From Alphaproteobacteria bacterium (GTDB lineage Bacteria > Pseudomonadota > Alphaproteobacteria > Micavibrionales > Micavibrionaceae), in assembly GCA_020443295.1 (NCBI GenBank), contig JAGRIJ010000057.1:1-35313 (forward strand): 35,313 nt of DNA. The letters are read 5' to 3'. Each line of letters starts with the position of its first letter. The stretch's first letter is position 1. Made by a program: the position numbers and the translations under genes. Below, in pieces: positions 7,663 to 15,829 of this stretch. The notes below the pieces were generated by a model. That model made no database searches. It saw nothing but the letters and a program-made list of their open reading frames with translations, and had not been told where the DNA came from.

Positions 7663-8628
7663 GTGAGTCTGAGTAGCACCAAGAGCTGTGTAAAATCATC
7701 CTTCAAAGGCGGCGGGGGGCTTATGCGCTCTCTCCAAGCAACCCTTAATAACAGCAAAATCGGCGAACTCCTGGTTCTCAAGGGTGTGATTACCTCCTCC
7801 GAGTTACGGCATGCCCTTGACGAGCATAAATCCAAGAATATCCCGCTCGGCCAGGTGCTTGTGCAGCATCAGTTGCTGAGCAAGGGTGAACTGTTCCTTT
7901 TGCTTTTGCGTCAAAGGGCGCTGCGTTTTCTGGCCGGTACGATCCTTTTCTTTTTGACGCTGGGAGTTTTTTCCAAGCGCGCGGAAGCCGATATCATGGA
8001 TGTTCCGGCAAAAGTCCAACTGGCCAGCACGGCCAGCTTCGGAAGCCTGAGCACCTATCCCGCCCTTTTCGGATCAAATGAGAAGCGTTCGGACAACCTG
8101 TCCGCCTTTACCAAATGGTCGGACATGTTCGTGCGATTTGACAAGGCGCTTAAAGACTCTTCTTCCAAACAAGTTATCTCCAAAATGAAACACGACCTTG
8201 AAGCTTTCAAAGATCTTCCCCTTACCGAGATGGCTGAGGGCGTTAATACGCTGATGAACAAACAGCGTTATATCGTCGACAGCAAAAACTGGGGCAAGAG
8301 CGATTACTGGGCCACGCCGATCGAATTCCTGACCAACGGCGGGGATTGCGAGGATTTTGCCATTGCCAAATATGTTGCCCTGCGTGCGCTGGGGGTGGAA
8401 GAGGCACGTCTGCGGATTGCCATCGTGCATGACAAGCTCAAGAATATTCCGCATGCCATTCTGGTGGTTTATACCTCAGAGGGCGCGCTTATTCTGGATA
8501 ACCAGAATAAAGAGGTTTTAAATTCCGACGCGCTTCGGACCCGCTACCGTCCCATCTTTTCGATCAACCGGGAATACTGGTGGCTTCACACCGCGCCGGA
8601 AAGCACGCTTATCGCTTCCGCAAAATAA
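7663..8628 (+). CDS. MshEN-like domain / membrane segment / LapG-type (BTLCP, C93) cysteine peptidase fusion
   Basis: GTG 7663 follows AGGGG (7651-7655) at good spacing; TTG 7657 and ATG 7723 are alternatives. Numbering from GTG, residues 32-55 and 61-84 are two 24-residue MshEN-type motifs separated by five residues: KIGELLVLKGVITSSEL and PLGQVLVQHQLLSKGEL. This is the layout of the c-di-GMP-binding MshEN/T2SSE-N domain, with some positions changed (H for the last Q in the first, P for R and Q for G in the second). A hydrophobic stretch (about 88-104) with flanking Arg is a membrane anchor or internal signal. Residues about 115-315 are a bacterial transglutaminase-like cysteine peptidase with the triad C229 (GGDCEDFA), H264 (IPHAIL) and D279 (LILDNQ). 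LapG of this family cleaves large adhesins in the periplasm. The gene is convergent with the CDF transporter gene. Confidence 0.85.
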   Translation: MSLSSTKSCVKSSFKGGGGLMRSLQATLNNSKIGELLVLKGVITSSELRHALDEHKSKNIPLGQVLVQHQLLSKGELFLLLLRQRALRFLAGTILFFLTLGVFSKRAEADIMDVPAKVQLASTASFGSLSTYPALFGSNEKRSDNLSAFTKWSDMFVRFDKALKDSSSKQVISKMKHDLEAFKDLPLTEMAEGVNTLMNKQRYIVDSKNWGKSDYWATPIEFLTNGGDCEDFAIAKYVALRALGVEEARLRIAIVHDKLKNIPHAILVVYTSEGALILDNQNKEVLNSDALRTRYRPIFSINREYWWLHTAPESTLIASAK

Positions 8629-8646
8629 TATTCTCTATATTTTATT

Positions 8647-9579
8647 TCAGGTGTGGACGCCCTGTATCTTGTGGCGTGTGTCCTCCGTATCGCCTTCCGG
8701 ATCGACGTGAATGAGAATTTCCGCGTAGGGAAAGGACTCCAGAATTTTCGATTCGACCTGACGCGCGATATCGTGCGCAGCCAGCAAGGACAGGTCCGCG
8801 GCCACTTCGATATCGACCGACACGACCACTCCCATCCCGTGACGCGTAGCTCTCAGGTCATGCCAGCCTTTGACGCCTTCATGCGTGGCGATGATTTCAA
8901 TCAGGCGATCGCGTTCGGCATCGGGAAGCTCGCGATCAAGCAGCATGTCCACCGCCTTTCCGCCGATCCTGCGGGCCATAACCGCCAGCATCACCGCCAC
9001 CGCGATTGTAAAAAGCGGATCAATCCACAAGGGCGCGCCATTAGCGGTCAGGAGCAATATGATGATGACTCCGGCATTAATAATGACGTCGCTTCCGTAA
9101 TGGAGGCTATCGGCCTCCACGGCCAGAGAGGGCGCCTTGTTGAGACTCGAGCGCTGGATCGCCACCAGCGCTGCCGAAAGAACGATCGAGAGCCCCATTA
9201 CGCCGATCCCCAGCATGTGGTGCGTGACAGGTACGGGAGAGAGAAAACGGGTGAACGCTTCGAGTACCAGAAAAAACCCTCCCCCGAAAATGACTGCAGA
9301 CTGGAAGAGAGCCGATACCCCTTCCATTTTTCCATGCCCCCAGCGGTGATCTTCATCCGCCGGGCGCTGCGCATAATAGATACTGCCCAGCGCCATCAAG
9401 GAAACGACGGAGTCCAGAACCGAATCGGTCAGCGACGACAGAACGCTGGATGAGCCGCTCGCATAATACGCTAGTGTTTTTGTGAAAATCAGGATCGCTA
9501 CGACAACAATAGAAGCATAACCCGCATACATCGCATAGCGCGGGTCGATCTGCCGAGGATGATCTTCTGGAACGGACAT
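8647..9579 (-). CDS. Cation diffusion facilitator (FieF/ZitB-like) metal efflux transporter
   Basis: This inner-membrane proton antiporter exports divalent metals such as Zn or Fe. Six hydrophobic segments occupy about residues 15-210. The transport site is complete: D52/D56 in SLTDSVLDS and H160/D164 in SLHYGSDV, corresponding to D45/D49/H153/D157 of E. coli FieF, and HGKMEG follows TM2. Residues 215-300 form the cytoplasmic ferredoxin-like domain (HDLRATRHG, then VDIEVAADLSL, then ILIHVDPEGD). The 310-residue length is normal for the family. The Asp/His site suggests zinc or iron rather than manganese; the exact metal cannot be told. It ends 18 bases from the convergent protease gene. Confidence 0.94.
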   Translation of the reverse strand: MSVPEDHPRQIDPRYAMYAGYASIVVVAILIFTKTLAYYASGSSSVLSSLTDSVLDSVVSLMALGSIYYAQRPADEDHRWGHGKMEGVSALFQSAVIFGGGFFLVLEAFTRFLSPVPVTHHMLGIGVMGLSIVLSAALVAIQRSSLNKAPSLAVEADSLHYGSDVIINAGVIIILLLTANGAPLWIDPLFTIAVAVMLAVMARRIGGKAVDMLLDRELPDAERDRLIEIIATHEGVKGWHDLRATRHGMGVVVSVDIEVAADLSLLAAHDIARQVESKILESFPYAEILIHVDPEGDTEDTRHKIQGVHT

Positions 9580-9643
9580 TCGCCTATTCTATCCGTCTTT
9601 TCGTTCAGAACAACGTCTGTTTGGTTTACCTTGCATGTCTTCT

Positions 9644-9673
9644 TTGTCATTTGCACCCGGTTCGCTGTATATT
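9644..9673 (+). promoter_or_regulatory. Promoter of the exported OB-fold-like protein gene
   Basis: TTGTCA (9644-9649), an 18-base spacer and TATATT (9668-9673), each one mismatch from consensus. Predicted start near 9680, just ahead of TAGGAG and the ATG at 9697. Confidence 0.55.
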
Positions 9674-9696
9674 CATTTTCTTCTTAGGAGAAAATC

Positions 9697-10209
9697 ATGA
9701 AGTCTTTTTTATCACTCTGCCTGGTGTCTGCGCTTTTTACTTTTACTTTTCCGGCATTTGCCGGAGAACCAGAGCCTGAAGCGCCCGGAGCGCAAAGCAT
9801 ACAAGGAAGCGGCGTTGCCGCTGAAGCGGGTGTCGCTTACCCGGCTCAGGTCCAAGAGGTTGTCTTACCCGATCTTCCCTTGAAGGATCTTCCTTCCGGG
9901 GCTTTGAGCGTTCAGTTTCTTGTCGAGCACCGGACAGCCCTGCACGAGAAAAGGGTTACCGTAAAAGGCGTCATTCTTTCTTTGCTCGTTGGAGAAGCCG
10001 CCTGTCCGACCAACGGCATGATGCGGCTGTGCGCACAGCCCCGGATGGTCCTTGCCGATCGCTCCGCGACCTCGCGCGATCCGCATTATGACCTCGTTGT
10101 TCTTTTTCCACAGGGGGGCGGGGAACGTTACCACGCCGGGGAAACTGTCGAGATTAGCGGAACAGTGTCCGCCAGTCCCCAAGCTGTCGTCATCCGGGCA
10201 GAAGAATAA
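9697..10209 (+). CDS. Small exported protein with OB-fold-like C-terminal domain
   Basis: The 170-residue product has a clear signal peptide (KSFLSLCLVSALFTFTFPAFA, cleaved after Ala22). A Pro/Glu/Ala-rich linker follows, to about residue 65. The rest (KRVTVKGVILSLLVGEAAC, then RMVLADRS, then YDLVVLFPQGGG, then AGETVEISGTVS) has the five-strand pattern of periplasmic OB-folds, in which a short redox- or metal-linked patch is followed by a GETVEISGTV strand. Two cysteines (in EAACPT and RLCAQP) may form a disulfide. The ribosome site TAGGAG is strong. It is monocistronic and convergent with glnD, seven bases away. The ligand is unknown. Confidence 0.65.
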   Translation: MKSFLSLCLVSALFTFTFPAFAGEPEPEAPGAQSIQGSGVAAEAGVAYPAQVQEVVLPDLPLKDLPSGALSVQFLVEHRTALHEKRVTVKGVILSLLVGEAACPTNGMMRLCAQPRMVLADRSATSRDPHYDLVVLFPQGGGERYHAGETVEISGTVSASPQAVVIRAEE

Positions 10210-10216
10210 GGTTCAA

Positions 10217-12697
10217 TTATTCGAACGCTCTCAAGGCCGGGCTTTCCAGAAGGGCCTGCCTGATTTCCTCGAAGCGCTCCGGATCGATCTGGGCTCCTGT
10301 TTCACGGTCGATCACATAAAACGTATCATGGGCCTTGAAACTCTTCCCATAACTTGTGACCCGCGCGTGCTTGAGTTCCAGTCCGTGCGCGTTGAAGACC
10401 TTGGCGACGTTGTTCAGGAGGCTGGGACGGTCCGGCGCGGTCACATCTATGATCGTACATTGCGCGCTGAAATCATTGGACAGTTCCACTTCGGGAGCAA
10501 AACGGTAAGGTATCACTTTTGCCGACCCGAATTTGGCCTGATCGGGAACCGTGATGTCCAGAACCGCTTCGTCCTGCAGTCCCTCTTCTATTCCTTTCTG
10601 AAGGCTTTCGTGCCGGTTTTCTTCAAACATGTTGCCGCTTTCCGACTGGATCAGGATATGACTGCGCGCGGTTGAGCCATCGCCATTCGCTTCGTAATCG
10701 AGGCCAACAATGTTGGCTCCCTTTGATGCGAGCAGCGCTGTGAGCCGTTCAAATACCCTGTGTTTTTGGGGTGTCACGACATCAACAACTGTCGCGTTGC
10801 GCGCAAAACTCTGGCTGAGGGAAACCCGTGTTGCTCCGCTCTCCCCTTCATCCTGTAAAGAGGCAGGCGGCTCAAATTTTTCGCTTCGCATATGCGCCTT
10901 GGCACGGTGATATAGGCTGGCGATACGCACTGCGACATTGGGTTCCCACGCGGCCGGGCTGTTGCCCATGATATCGGCGGTGGTCAGCGCCGTGAGCAGT
11001 TCCAGATTTTTTTCCGATCCGACTTTCTGAGCGAACATCTCTGCGGTCCAGGGATCAGCAAGGTCACGGCGTAAAGCCGTATGGGATAAGAGCAGGTGGT
11101 TTTCCACCAGCCATGCGGCCTTTTGCGTTTCTGCTTTCGTCAGGCCCAAGCGAGGCCCATATTCACGAACCATTTCGGCTCCGCGGAGCGGGTGTTCTTC
11201 CTCATCCCCTGTTTCGACTATGTCCTTCCCGGCATCATGCAGGAGAAGCGCCGTGTAAAGTATACGGCGTTGCGATTTACTTAGTTCGCCCGCGATGTCG
11301 CCTGATACTTTTGCCACTTTATCCAGACTGTCGCCCTCAAGAGCATGCATACGGTCAATGGCCTGAAATGTCTCTTCGTCCACCGTATAAGCGTGGTAAG
11401 GATCGAACTGCATTTTCATATCGACGCCTGCCATCGGGGGCAGAAATTTCGGCAGAACGCCTGCCTCCTGCATTTTACGCAGAGTTTCTGCGGCTTTATT
11501 TTTTGCCGTGAGAATTTCCATGAAAACTTTATTCGTCTGCGGGTCCTGCAGAGCCGCGTCATCAAATTTCTTCAGGTTCCTGCGCACCTGACGCAACGCA
11601 TCGGGATGCACCTGTGCGTTTTCCTGCTGTGCGACCCGGAAGATCTGCAACAACTGCAGAGGCGTGGGTTTTTCGACACCGAAATGGATTTTATCTCCCT
11701 TAATGATAAAATCGCCGATATGGCGGACAGGCGCACTGAATCCCGCCTTTTTCTCTAGCGCGGCGGCGCAGACGACGTTTGTCAGGAACCCGATATCGCG
11801 CGCATACTGAAAATACCGGCGCATATACTCTTCGATAGCCTGCTGACGCTGATCCTGATCGTAATGCAGCACGCGGCCCGCGATATGGGGCTGGTTTTCA
11901 GCGGTCAGGTGATTGGTTTTCTTTCCGTCATGAAGATGGCAACGCGCTTCGAGAAGAAAATCGTATGCCTGCTGAATTCTTTTTGCCTCCGCTGGCGAGA
12001 GCAGCCCTTCTTCGGCGAGATCTTCAACATCATCACAATCAAATACCACTTGTGAAATCCACATCATGGTATGAAAATCGCGCAAACCTCCTTTGCCTTC
12101 CTTGATATCCGGCTGAACAAAATAGCGCGAGTCGCTCTTACTTTTGTGACGCTCCGCGCTTTCAGATAATTTTTCATCGAGGAATTTTTCCCAATGCGTT
12201 TCGTTGAGCTGCGTCATAGTGCCGGTCAGATCTTCGAAATGGCCGACAGACCCCCATGCCAGCCTGCGGTCGAGAAGGCTGGACCATACGGTCTGATCCT
12301 TCAGGGCCTCTTCCTCACACTGGTTCACTGTCCGAACGATTGCGCCCGGTTCGTAGCCCGCATCCCAGAGAGCGGTCACAAAACTGCTCCAGTCCCGTTC
12401 AAGCTCGGGTGAGAGGTTTTCGCTCATGTTTTCGGGAACCAGAAGGAGAATATCCAGATCGGATCCGGGATAGATTTCCTCCCGCCCGTTACCGCCGGTA
12501 AAGACCAGGCTTACCGTTCCTTCATGGTCGGCCAGAAAATGATCGGCCAGACGGCGGATATTGCGGTCGGTCAGATCGCTCATGGCCGCTGTAAAAGGGC
12601 GGGCTTCCATCGATCCTGAGCGCAGACGTTCGAGCAACGCATTACGTTGCGTGCCGGATTCCTCCCTGAATGCTTTCATATCGAACTGTTTGGGCAT
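10217..12697 (-). CDS. glnD: Bifunctional [protein-PII] uridylyltransferase / uridylyl-removing enzyme GlnD
   Basis: GlnD senses glutamine and adds or removes UMP on PII proteins, setting nitrogen assimilation. Domains in order: nucleotidyltransferase with GGNGR (68-72) and metal-binding D80/D82 in GSDLDILLL; the linker motif IKEGKGGLRD (about 198-207); an HD hydrolase domain with H435 and H487-D488 (LLLHDAGKD); and two C-terminal ACT domains (about 640-715 and 750-826, for example IIDVTAPDRPSLLNNVA). At 826 residues it is shorter than the usual 880-950, mainly at the N-terminus, but all catalytic elements are visible. In many alphaproteobacteria glnD neighbours mutS or murJ; here it stands alone. 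Confidence 0.95.
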   Translation of the reverse strand: MPKQFDMKAFREESGTQRNALLERLRSGSMEARPFTAAMSDLTDRNIRRLADHFLADHEGTVSLVFTGGNGREEIYPGSDLDILLLVPENMSENLSPELERDWSSFVTALWDAGYEPGAIVRTVNQCEEEALKDQTVWSSLLDRRLAWGSVGHFEDLTGTMTQLNETHWEKFLDEKLSESAERHKSKSDSRYFVQPDIKEGKGGLRDFHTMMWISQVVFDCDDVEDLAEEGLLSPAEAKRIQQAYDFLLEARCHLHDGKKTNHLTAENQPHIAGRVLHYDQDQRQQAIEEYMRRYFQYARDIGFLTNVVCAAALEKKAGFSAPVRHIGDFIIKGDKIHFGVEKPTPLQLLQIFRVAQQENAQVHPDALRQVRRNLKKFDDAALQDPQTNKVFMEILTAKNKAAETLRKMQEAGVLPKFLPPMAGVDMKMQFDPYHAYTVDEETFQAIDRMHALEGDSLDKVAKVSGDIAGELSKSQRRILYTALLLHDAGKDIVETGDEEEHPLRGAEMVREYGPRLGLTKAETQKAAWLVENHLLLSHTALRRDLADPWTAEMFAQKVGSEKNLELLTALTTADIMGNSPAAWEPNVAVRIASLYHRAKAHMRSEKFEPPASLQDEGESGATRVSLSQSFARNATVVDVVTPQKHRVFERLTALLASKGANIVGLDYEANGDGSTARSHILIQSESGNMFEENRHESLQKGIEEGLQDEAVLDITVPDQAKFGSAKVIPYRFAPEVELSNDFSAQCTIIDVTAPDRPSLLNNVAKVFNAHGLELKHARVTSYGKSFKAHDTFYVIDRETGAQIDPERFEEIRQALLESPALRAFE

Positions 12698-12921
12698 GAC
12701 TTTAGCGCCGCTTATCCGTCCCTTGTTTTAACTCTTTTTTATTAACATATTATTTTGGCACAGAATGCCTGTTTTTAAAAGGAATTGCACGGGAAAAATT
12801 ATCTTACCCGACAGGGTTTTAGAACCAAAGGAATTCAAAGGTTTGAAGAAAGAAAGTGTTGTCCGGCACGAGTAAAACTGCCACATATACTCGGGTCATA
12901 AGTTTTTTTAAGGAGTGTGAT

Positions 12922-13662
12922 ATGAAGCTGCGGGTTTTTATACTGATTGGCGTTTTTCTGGCCCGTCCGGCCCTGGCGGCGGATGTTAAGATTCCCGATT
13001 GCAACGGGATCAAGGACTGGGCTTCGGTCGTGGTCGTTCCTGACAATGGAGACCAAACCCCGCCCGAAACAGCCGATAGCGTTAAAACCCTGTTCAGTAA
13101 TGAGCGGACGAGCCAGACCTTTGGCAAGGCCTTCTCTGAATGGAGTGAAACGGATTTCCAGCACGTTGAGCATCAGGTCGGCGGGTGTCAGGACATGCAA
13201 AAGCGCTATGACCCTGCAGCCTATGACAAGCTGGGTTACGTGCTGAAGAAACTGTATGAGCGCCCGAAGCCGCAGGAGACCGTTCCGAACTTACGGATCA
13301 AAAAACCCGATTGCGGCAGTGTCAATAGCTGGGCGCTCGAAGGCGCGCAGGCCCTCAAGCAAAATAAACATATGCAGCAGGTTCAGGACCAGATGTTTTC
13401 AGATGTGAAAACGGCCCGGCTGTTCGGGCTGGGTTTCAGCCAGTGGAATATTTACGAAAAGACACAGGGCTATAAATATATCGCGGATTGCCGCATCGAG
13501 ACGTTTCCGCGCGGCCATAAAATGACTTCGGAGAGCGACCGGAATACGTTTGAAGGCTACCAGCTGGCGCAGTCTTACGTCCAGCATAGCCAGCGCAACG
13601 ATCCCAACCCGCGCGCCGTTACGAAGCGGGTCTATAAACAGATGCAGGAGCAGCAGAAGTAA
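12922..13662 (+). CDS. Exported protein with two copies of an unrecognised PDC-W-C domain
   Basis: ATG 12922 follows AAGGAG with ideal spacing and begins a signal peptide ending PALAA, so an upstream in-frame extension to 12856 is unlikely. The mature part contains two related units of about 95 residues. Each begins with PDC (IPDCNGIKDWASV and KKPDCGSVNSWAL), continues with a Phe-Gly-x-x-(Phe)-Ser-x-Trp motif (TFGKAFSEW and LFGLGFSQW) and ends with a second Cys about 55-60 residues after the first, probably a disulfide per unit. The next gene encodes a single copy of the same domain. The family was not recognised. A periplasmic or secreted structural role is a guess. Confidence 0.72.
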   Translation: MKLRVFILIGVFLARPALAADVKIPDCNGIKDWASVVVVPDNGDQTPPETADSVKTLFSNERTSQTFGKAFSEWSETDFQHVEHQVGGCQDMQKRYDPAAYDKLGYVLKKLYERPKPQETVPNLRIKKPDCGSVNSWALEGAQALKQNKHMQQVQDQMFSDVKTARLFGLGFSQWNIYEKTQGYKYIADCRIETFPRGHKMTSESDRNTFEGYQLAQSYVQHSQRNDPNPRAVTKRVYKQMQEQQK

Positions 13663-13760
13663 TCGAATTTACTGCGGGGATTTAAGCCGCGGCGAAGAGC
13701 TAAAATAGTTTGCATCTTTTCCGGGTGCGCCTCTATCATTAGGAACTTTTATTGGAACGG

Positions 13761-14168
13761 ATGGTTATGGCTCTATTTTTTTCGCGCACGCTCGCCGGCA
13801 TGGTTTTTTCTTTTTTTATTTTGTGCGGAGCTTCTCCCGCTTTCGCGCAGGAAGGGTTCAGGGTACCCGACTGCAAGATGCTCGAAAGCTGGTCCTCGGT
13901 TCTTGTTCTTCCCTCAAATTTCAATGAGGTTCATGATGCCGCGTTTATCGAGCGCAAGCAGGCCTCCGTCAAGAAACTCCTGTCGGATGAGGCCATGATC
14001 GCGACTTTCGGGATCCGCAACAGCTACTGGGAGCATTCCCTTTTTCTGGCGGTTAACGATGCGGCCTATGCGTGTAATGAGGCGCTCATCAAGGACGGGA
14101 AGAGAGAGACCGCCCGCAAATTGACGGTTGCTAAAACTCTTGTGGGACGACCCCTAAGGCAGAGTTAG
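13761..14168 (+). CDS. Exported single-domain paralogue of the preceding PDC-W-C protein
   Basis: The 135-residue product has a signal peptide ending SPAFAQ and then VPDCKMLESWSSVLVLP, aligned with IPDCNGIKDWASVVVVP in the upstream protein. Further on, ATFGIRNSYWEHS matches the TFGKAFSEW region, and AYACNEALIKDG carries the second Cys. The C-terminus VGRPL matches YERPK. The start is uncertain: TTG 13752 behind AGGA, ATG 13761 and ATG 13767 are all in frame. It lies about 98 bases after the paralogue, on the same strand, so it probably arose by tandem duplication. Confidence 0.7.
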   Translation: MVMALFFSRTLAGMVFSFFILCGASPAFAQEGFRVPDCKMLESWSSVLVLPSNFNEVHDAAFIERKQASVKKLLSDEAMIATFGIRNSYWEHSLFLAVNDAAYACNEALIKDGKRETARKLTVAKTLVGRPLRQS

Positions 14169-14226
14169 AGTCAGCCGGTATACGTGCCTGCCCCTCAAAA
14201 CCTGCTAAGAAAGAATTAAGAATTCT

Positions 14227-14257
14227 TTGTCACGATCATCTGGCATGAATTTATAAA
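14227..14257 (+). promoter_or_regulatory. Possible promoter of the response regulator
   Basis: TTGTCA (14227-14232) and TATAAA (14252-14257) are good hexamers, but the 19-base spacer is long and the predicted leader is only about ten bases. Confidence 0.35.
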
Positions 14258-14274
14258 CTGACAGGCACTCAATA

Positions 14275-14694
14275 TTGGCCGCAAAAGATTATAAAGTTCT
14301 GATTGTTGACGATCACATGGTGATGCGCGCCATGGTGAAGAATTTCTGCACCGAGATGGGCTTTACGGATTTCAGCTTTGCCGAGGACGGCACGGATGCG
14401 CTCGAACAGATCAAGGCCCAGACTTTCGATGTCGTGCTGGTGGACTGGAACATGCCCAAGATGTCCGGCTTCGACGTGTTGAAAGCCATTCGCGGCAATC
14501 CGTCTTTTGATGGTATCGCGGTGGTCATGATTACAGCGGAAGCGGAAAAAGAATATGTTTTAAAAGCCGTTGAAGCCGGGGTGACCTCCTATATCACCAA
14601 GCCGTTCTCCCAGGAAGATTTTGAAAAGAAAATGAAGGGCGTCCTGGCGTGGCTGCGAAACCACAAAAAAGACCACGCATGGCGGAACGACTGA
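14275..14694 (+). CDS. Single-domain response regulator (CheY/CpdR-like receiver)
   Basis: The 139-residue protein is one receiver domain with no output domain. The acidic pocket is V-D12? in VDD (D12, D13), the phosphoacceptor is D57 (VLVDWNMPKMSG), and the switch residues T87 (MITAEA) and K109 (ITKPFS) are all present, so it should be phosphorylatable. The start is a TTG (14275): an upstream ATG is followed by a stop, and the first downstream ATG would delete D12/D13. No histidine kinase or chemotaxis gene is nearby. Its partner might be chemotaxis, cell-cycle or motility machinery elsewhere. The C-terminal WLRNHKKDHAWRND tail is basic. Confidence 0.9.
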   Translation: MAAKDYKVLIVDDHMVMRAMVKNFCTEMGFTDFSFAEDGTDALEQIKAQTFDVVLVDWNMPKMSGFDVLKAIRGNPSFDGIAVVMITAEAEKEYVLKAVEAGVTSYITKPFSQEDFEKKMKGVLAWLRNHKKDHAWRND

Positions 14695-14712
14695 TTGGCT
14701 TTTTTATAAAAA

Positions 14713-14798
14713 TGGTGGAAGGGGTAGGATTCGAACCTACGTACTCCGAAGAGGGCAGATTTACAGTCTGCTGCCTTTAGCCACTCGGCCACCCTTCC
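14713..14798 (-). tRNA. tRNA-Tyr (GTA)
   Basis: On the minus strand the acceptor GGAAGGG pairs with CCCTTCC, the anticodon loop is CTGTAAA (anticodon GTA) on a GCAGA/TCTGC stem, and the T arm is GTAGG-TTCGAAT-CCTAC. A class II variable arm (CTC TTCG GAG) is present, as expected for bacterial tRNA-Tyr. The discriminator is A and the 3' CCA is encoded (14713-14715). Confidence 0.97.
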
Positions 14799-14888
14799 AA
14801 CCGGAACGGACATGACTGCCCGTTGAATTCGTGTCCAGAGAACAAAAGAGATTTTGCTTTTGATGTCAAGTGTGCAATTGTCGCCTGC

Positions 14889-15716
14889 ATGAAGAATTCA
14901 CGAAACAAGCGTCAAAAGCCGCAAAAATTCCGTGCGCCGGAGCCGGCGAAGCTCAAGCGCCGTCCGACGCTTTACGGGTTTCACGCCGCGCGGGAGGCTT
15001 GGCTGAACCCCGAGCGGGTGATCGAGGGGCTGTACCTCACCGCGCAATCGGCGAGCGGTTTCGAGGCTACGCTGGCCGAAGGGCGGGCCAGAAAAATGCG
15101 GCGGCCGGAGCCGGAAATCATCGAGAAACATGCGCTTGATAAGGCCCTGCCCCACGGGGCCGTCCATCAGGGTGTGGCGCTCTGCGCACAGCCGCTGCCG
15201 GAAGGCGATCTGAGCGACCTCACCATCGCGGCACAGGGGCGCGCGCGGACGGTTCTTGTCATGCTGGACCAGGTGACGGACCCGCATAATCTGGGCGCTA
15301 TTCTCCGCAGTGCCTGCGTTTTTGGCCTGCACGGGCTGATCCAGCAGAAAAAACACGCGCCGGAGCTGGACGCCGTGGTGGCTAAAACAGCCTGCGGCGC
15401 GGTGGAGCATGTGCCGGTCGCCAATGTCACGAATCTCTCGCGCGCACTGGAAACGCTCAAGGAGGAAGGGTTCCTGGTCATTGGGCTGGATGAGCGCGGA
15501 GAAACGACCATCGGAGAGGCTGTGCCGCGTTCCTATGCCGATTCGGGTAAAATCGTGCTGGTTCTGGGCTCGGAAGGTGAGGGAATCCGGCGACTTGTCC
15601 GCGAAAACTGCGACATTCTGGCCCGTCTGCCCGCCCCCGGGCCGATTCAGAGCCTGAACGTTTCCAATGCCGCAGCGGTGGCGTTTTACGCGGTTTGCGG
15701 GGCCGTTAAAGCCTGA
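14889..15716 (+). CDS. rlmB: 23S rRNA 2'-O-ribose methyltransferase of the TrmH/RlmB (SpoU) family
   Basis: RlmB methylates the ribose of G2251 in the peptidyl-transferase region of 23S rRNA using SAM. ATG 14889 opens a 275-residue protein: a basic N-terminus, the substrate-binding domain (RPTLYGFHAAREAWLNP, about 20-95), then the SPOUT knot with motif 1 DQVTDPHNLGAILRSA, motif 2 VLGSEGEGIRRLVRENCD and motif 3 PIQSLNVSNAAAVAFYA. The spacing and motifs fit RlmB better than TrmL or TrmH. A longer frame from TTG 14823 adds residues not expected for the family. It is divergent from tRNA-Tyr, so the two translation genes share an upstream region. Confidence 0.92.
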   Translation: MKNSRNKRQKPQKFRAPEPAKLKRRPTLYGFHAAREAWLNPERVIEGLYLTAQSASGFEATLAEGRARKMRRPEPEIIEKHALDKALPHGAVHQGVALCAQPLPEGDLSDLTIAAQGRARTVLVMLDQVTDPHNLGAILRSACVFGLHGLIQQKKHAPELDAVVAKTACGAVEHVPVANVTNLSRALETLKEEGFLVIGLDERGETTIGEAVPRSYADSGKIVLVLGSEGEGIRRLVRENCDILARLPAPGPIQSLNVSNAAAVAFYAVCGAVKA

Positions 15717-15780
15717 TTCTCCCAAGTTTTTCAACGGGTTTTGTCAAGCGAAAAATATCTCCTAAAAAATATTTAAAATT

Positions 15781-15810
15781 TTGACAGGATGGAAACGAAG
15801 CTGATACACT
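15781..15810 (+). promoter_or_regulatory. Promoter of the 59-residue membrane microprotein gene
   Basis: Perfect -35 TTGACA (15781-15786), 18-base spacer and an extended -10 TGATACACT (-10 hexamer TACACT, 15805-15810). The same TTGACAG...TGATACA layout recurs at 21020. Confidence 0.6.
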
Positions 15811-15829
15811 GTGTTTAGTAAGGATAAGA

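Noticed and set aside
10217..12697. GlnD as a truncated or inactive copy because it is shorter than usual
   Set aside because: The nucleotidyltransferase, HD and both ACT regions keep their key residues; the shortness is at the N-terminus.
14841..14869. Possible tRNA-Tyr promoter (TTGACA, 17 bases, TTTGTT on the minus strand)
   Set aside because: The -35 is perfect but the -10 matches poorly and the leader would be about 35-40 bases; not secure enough to annotate.
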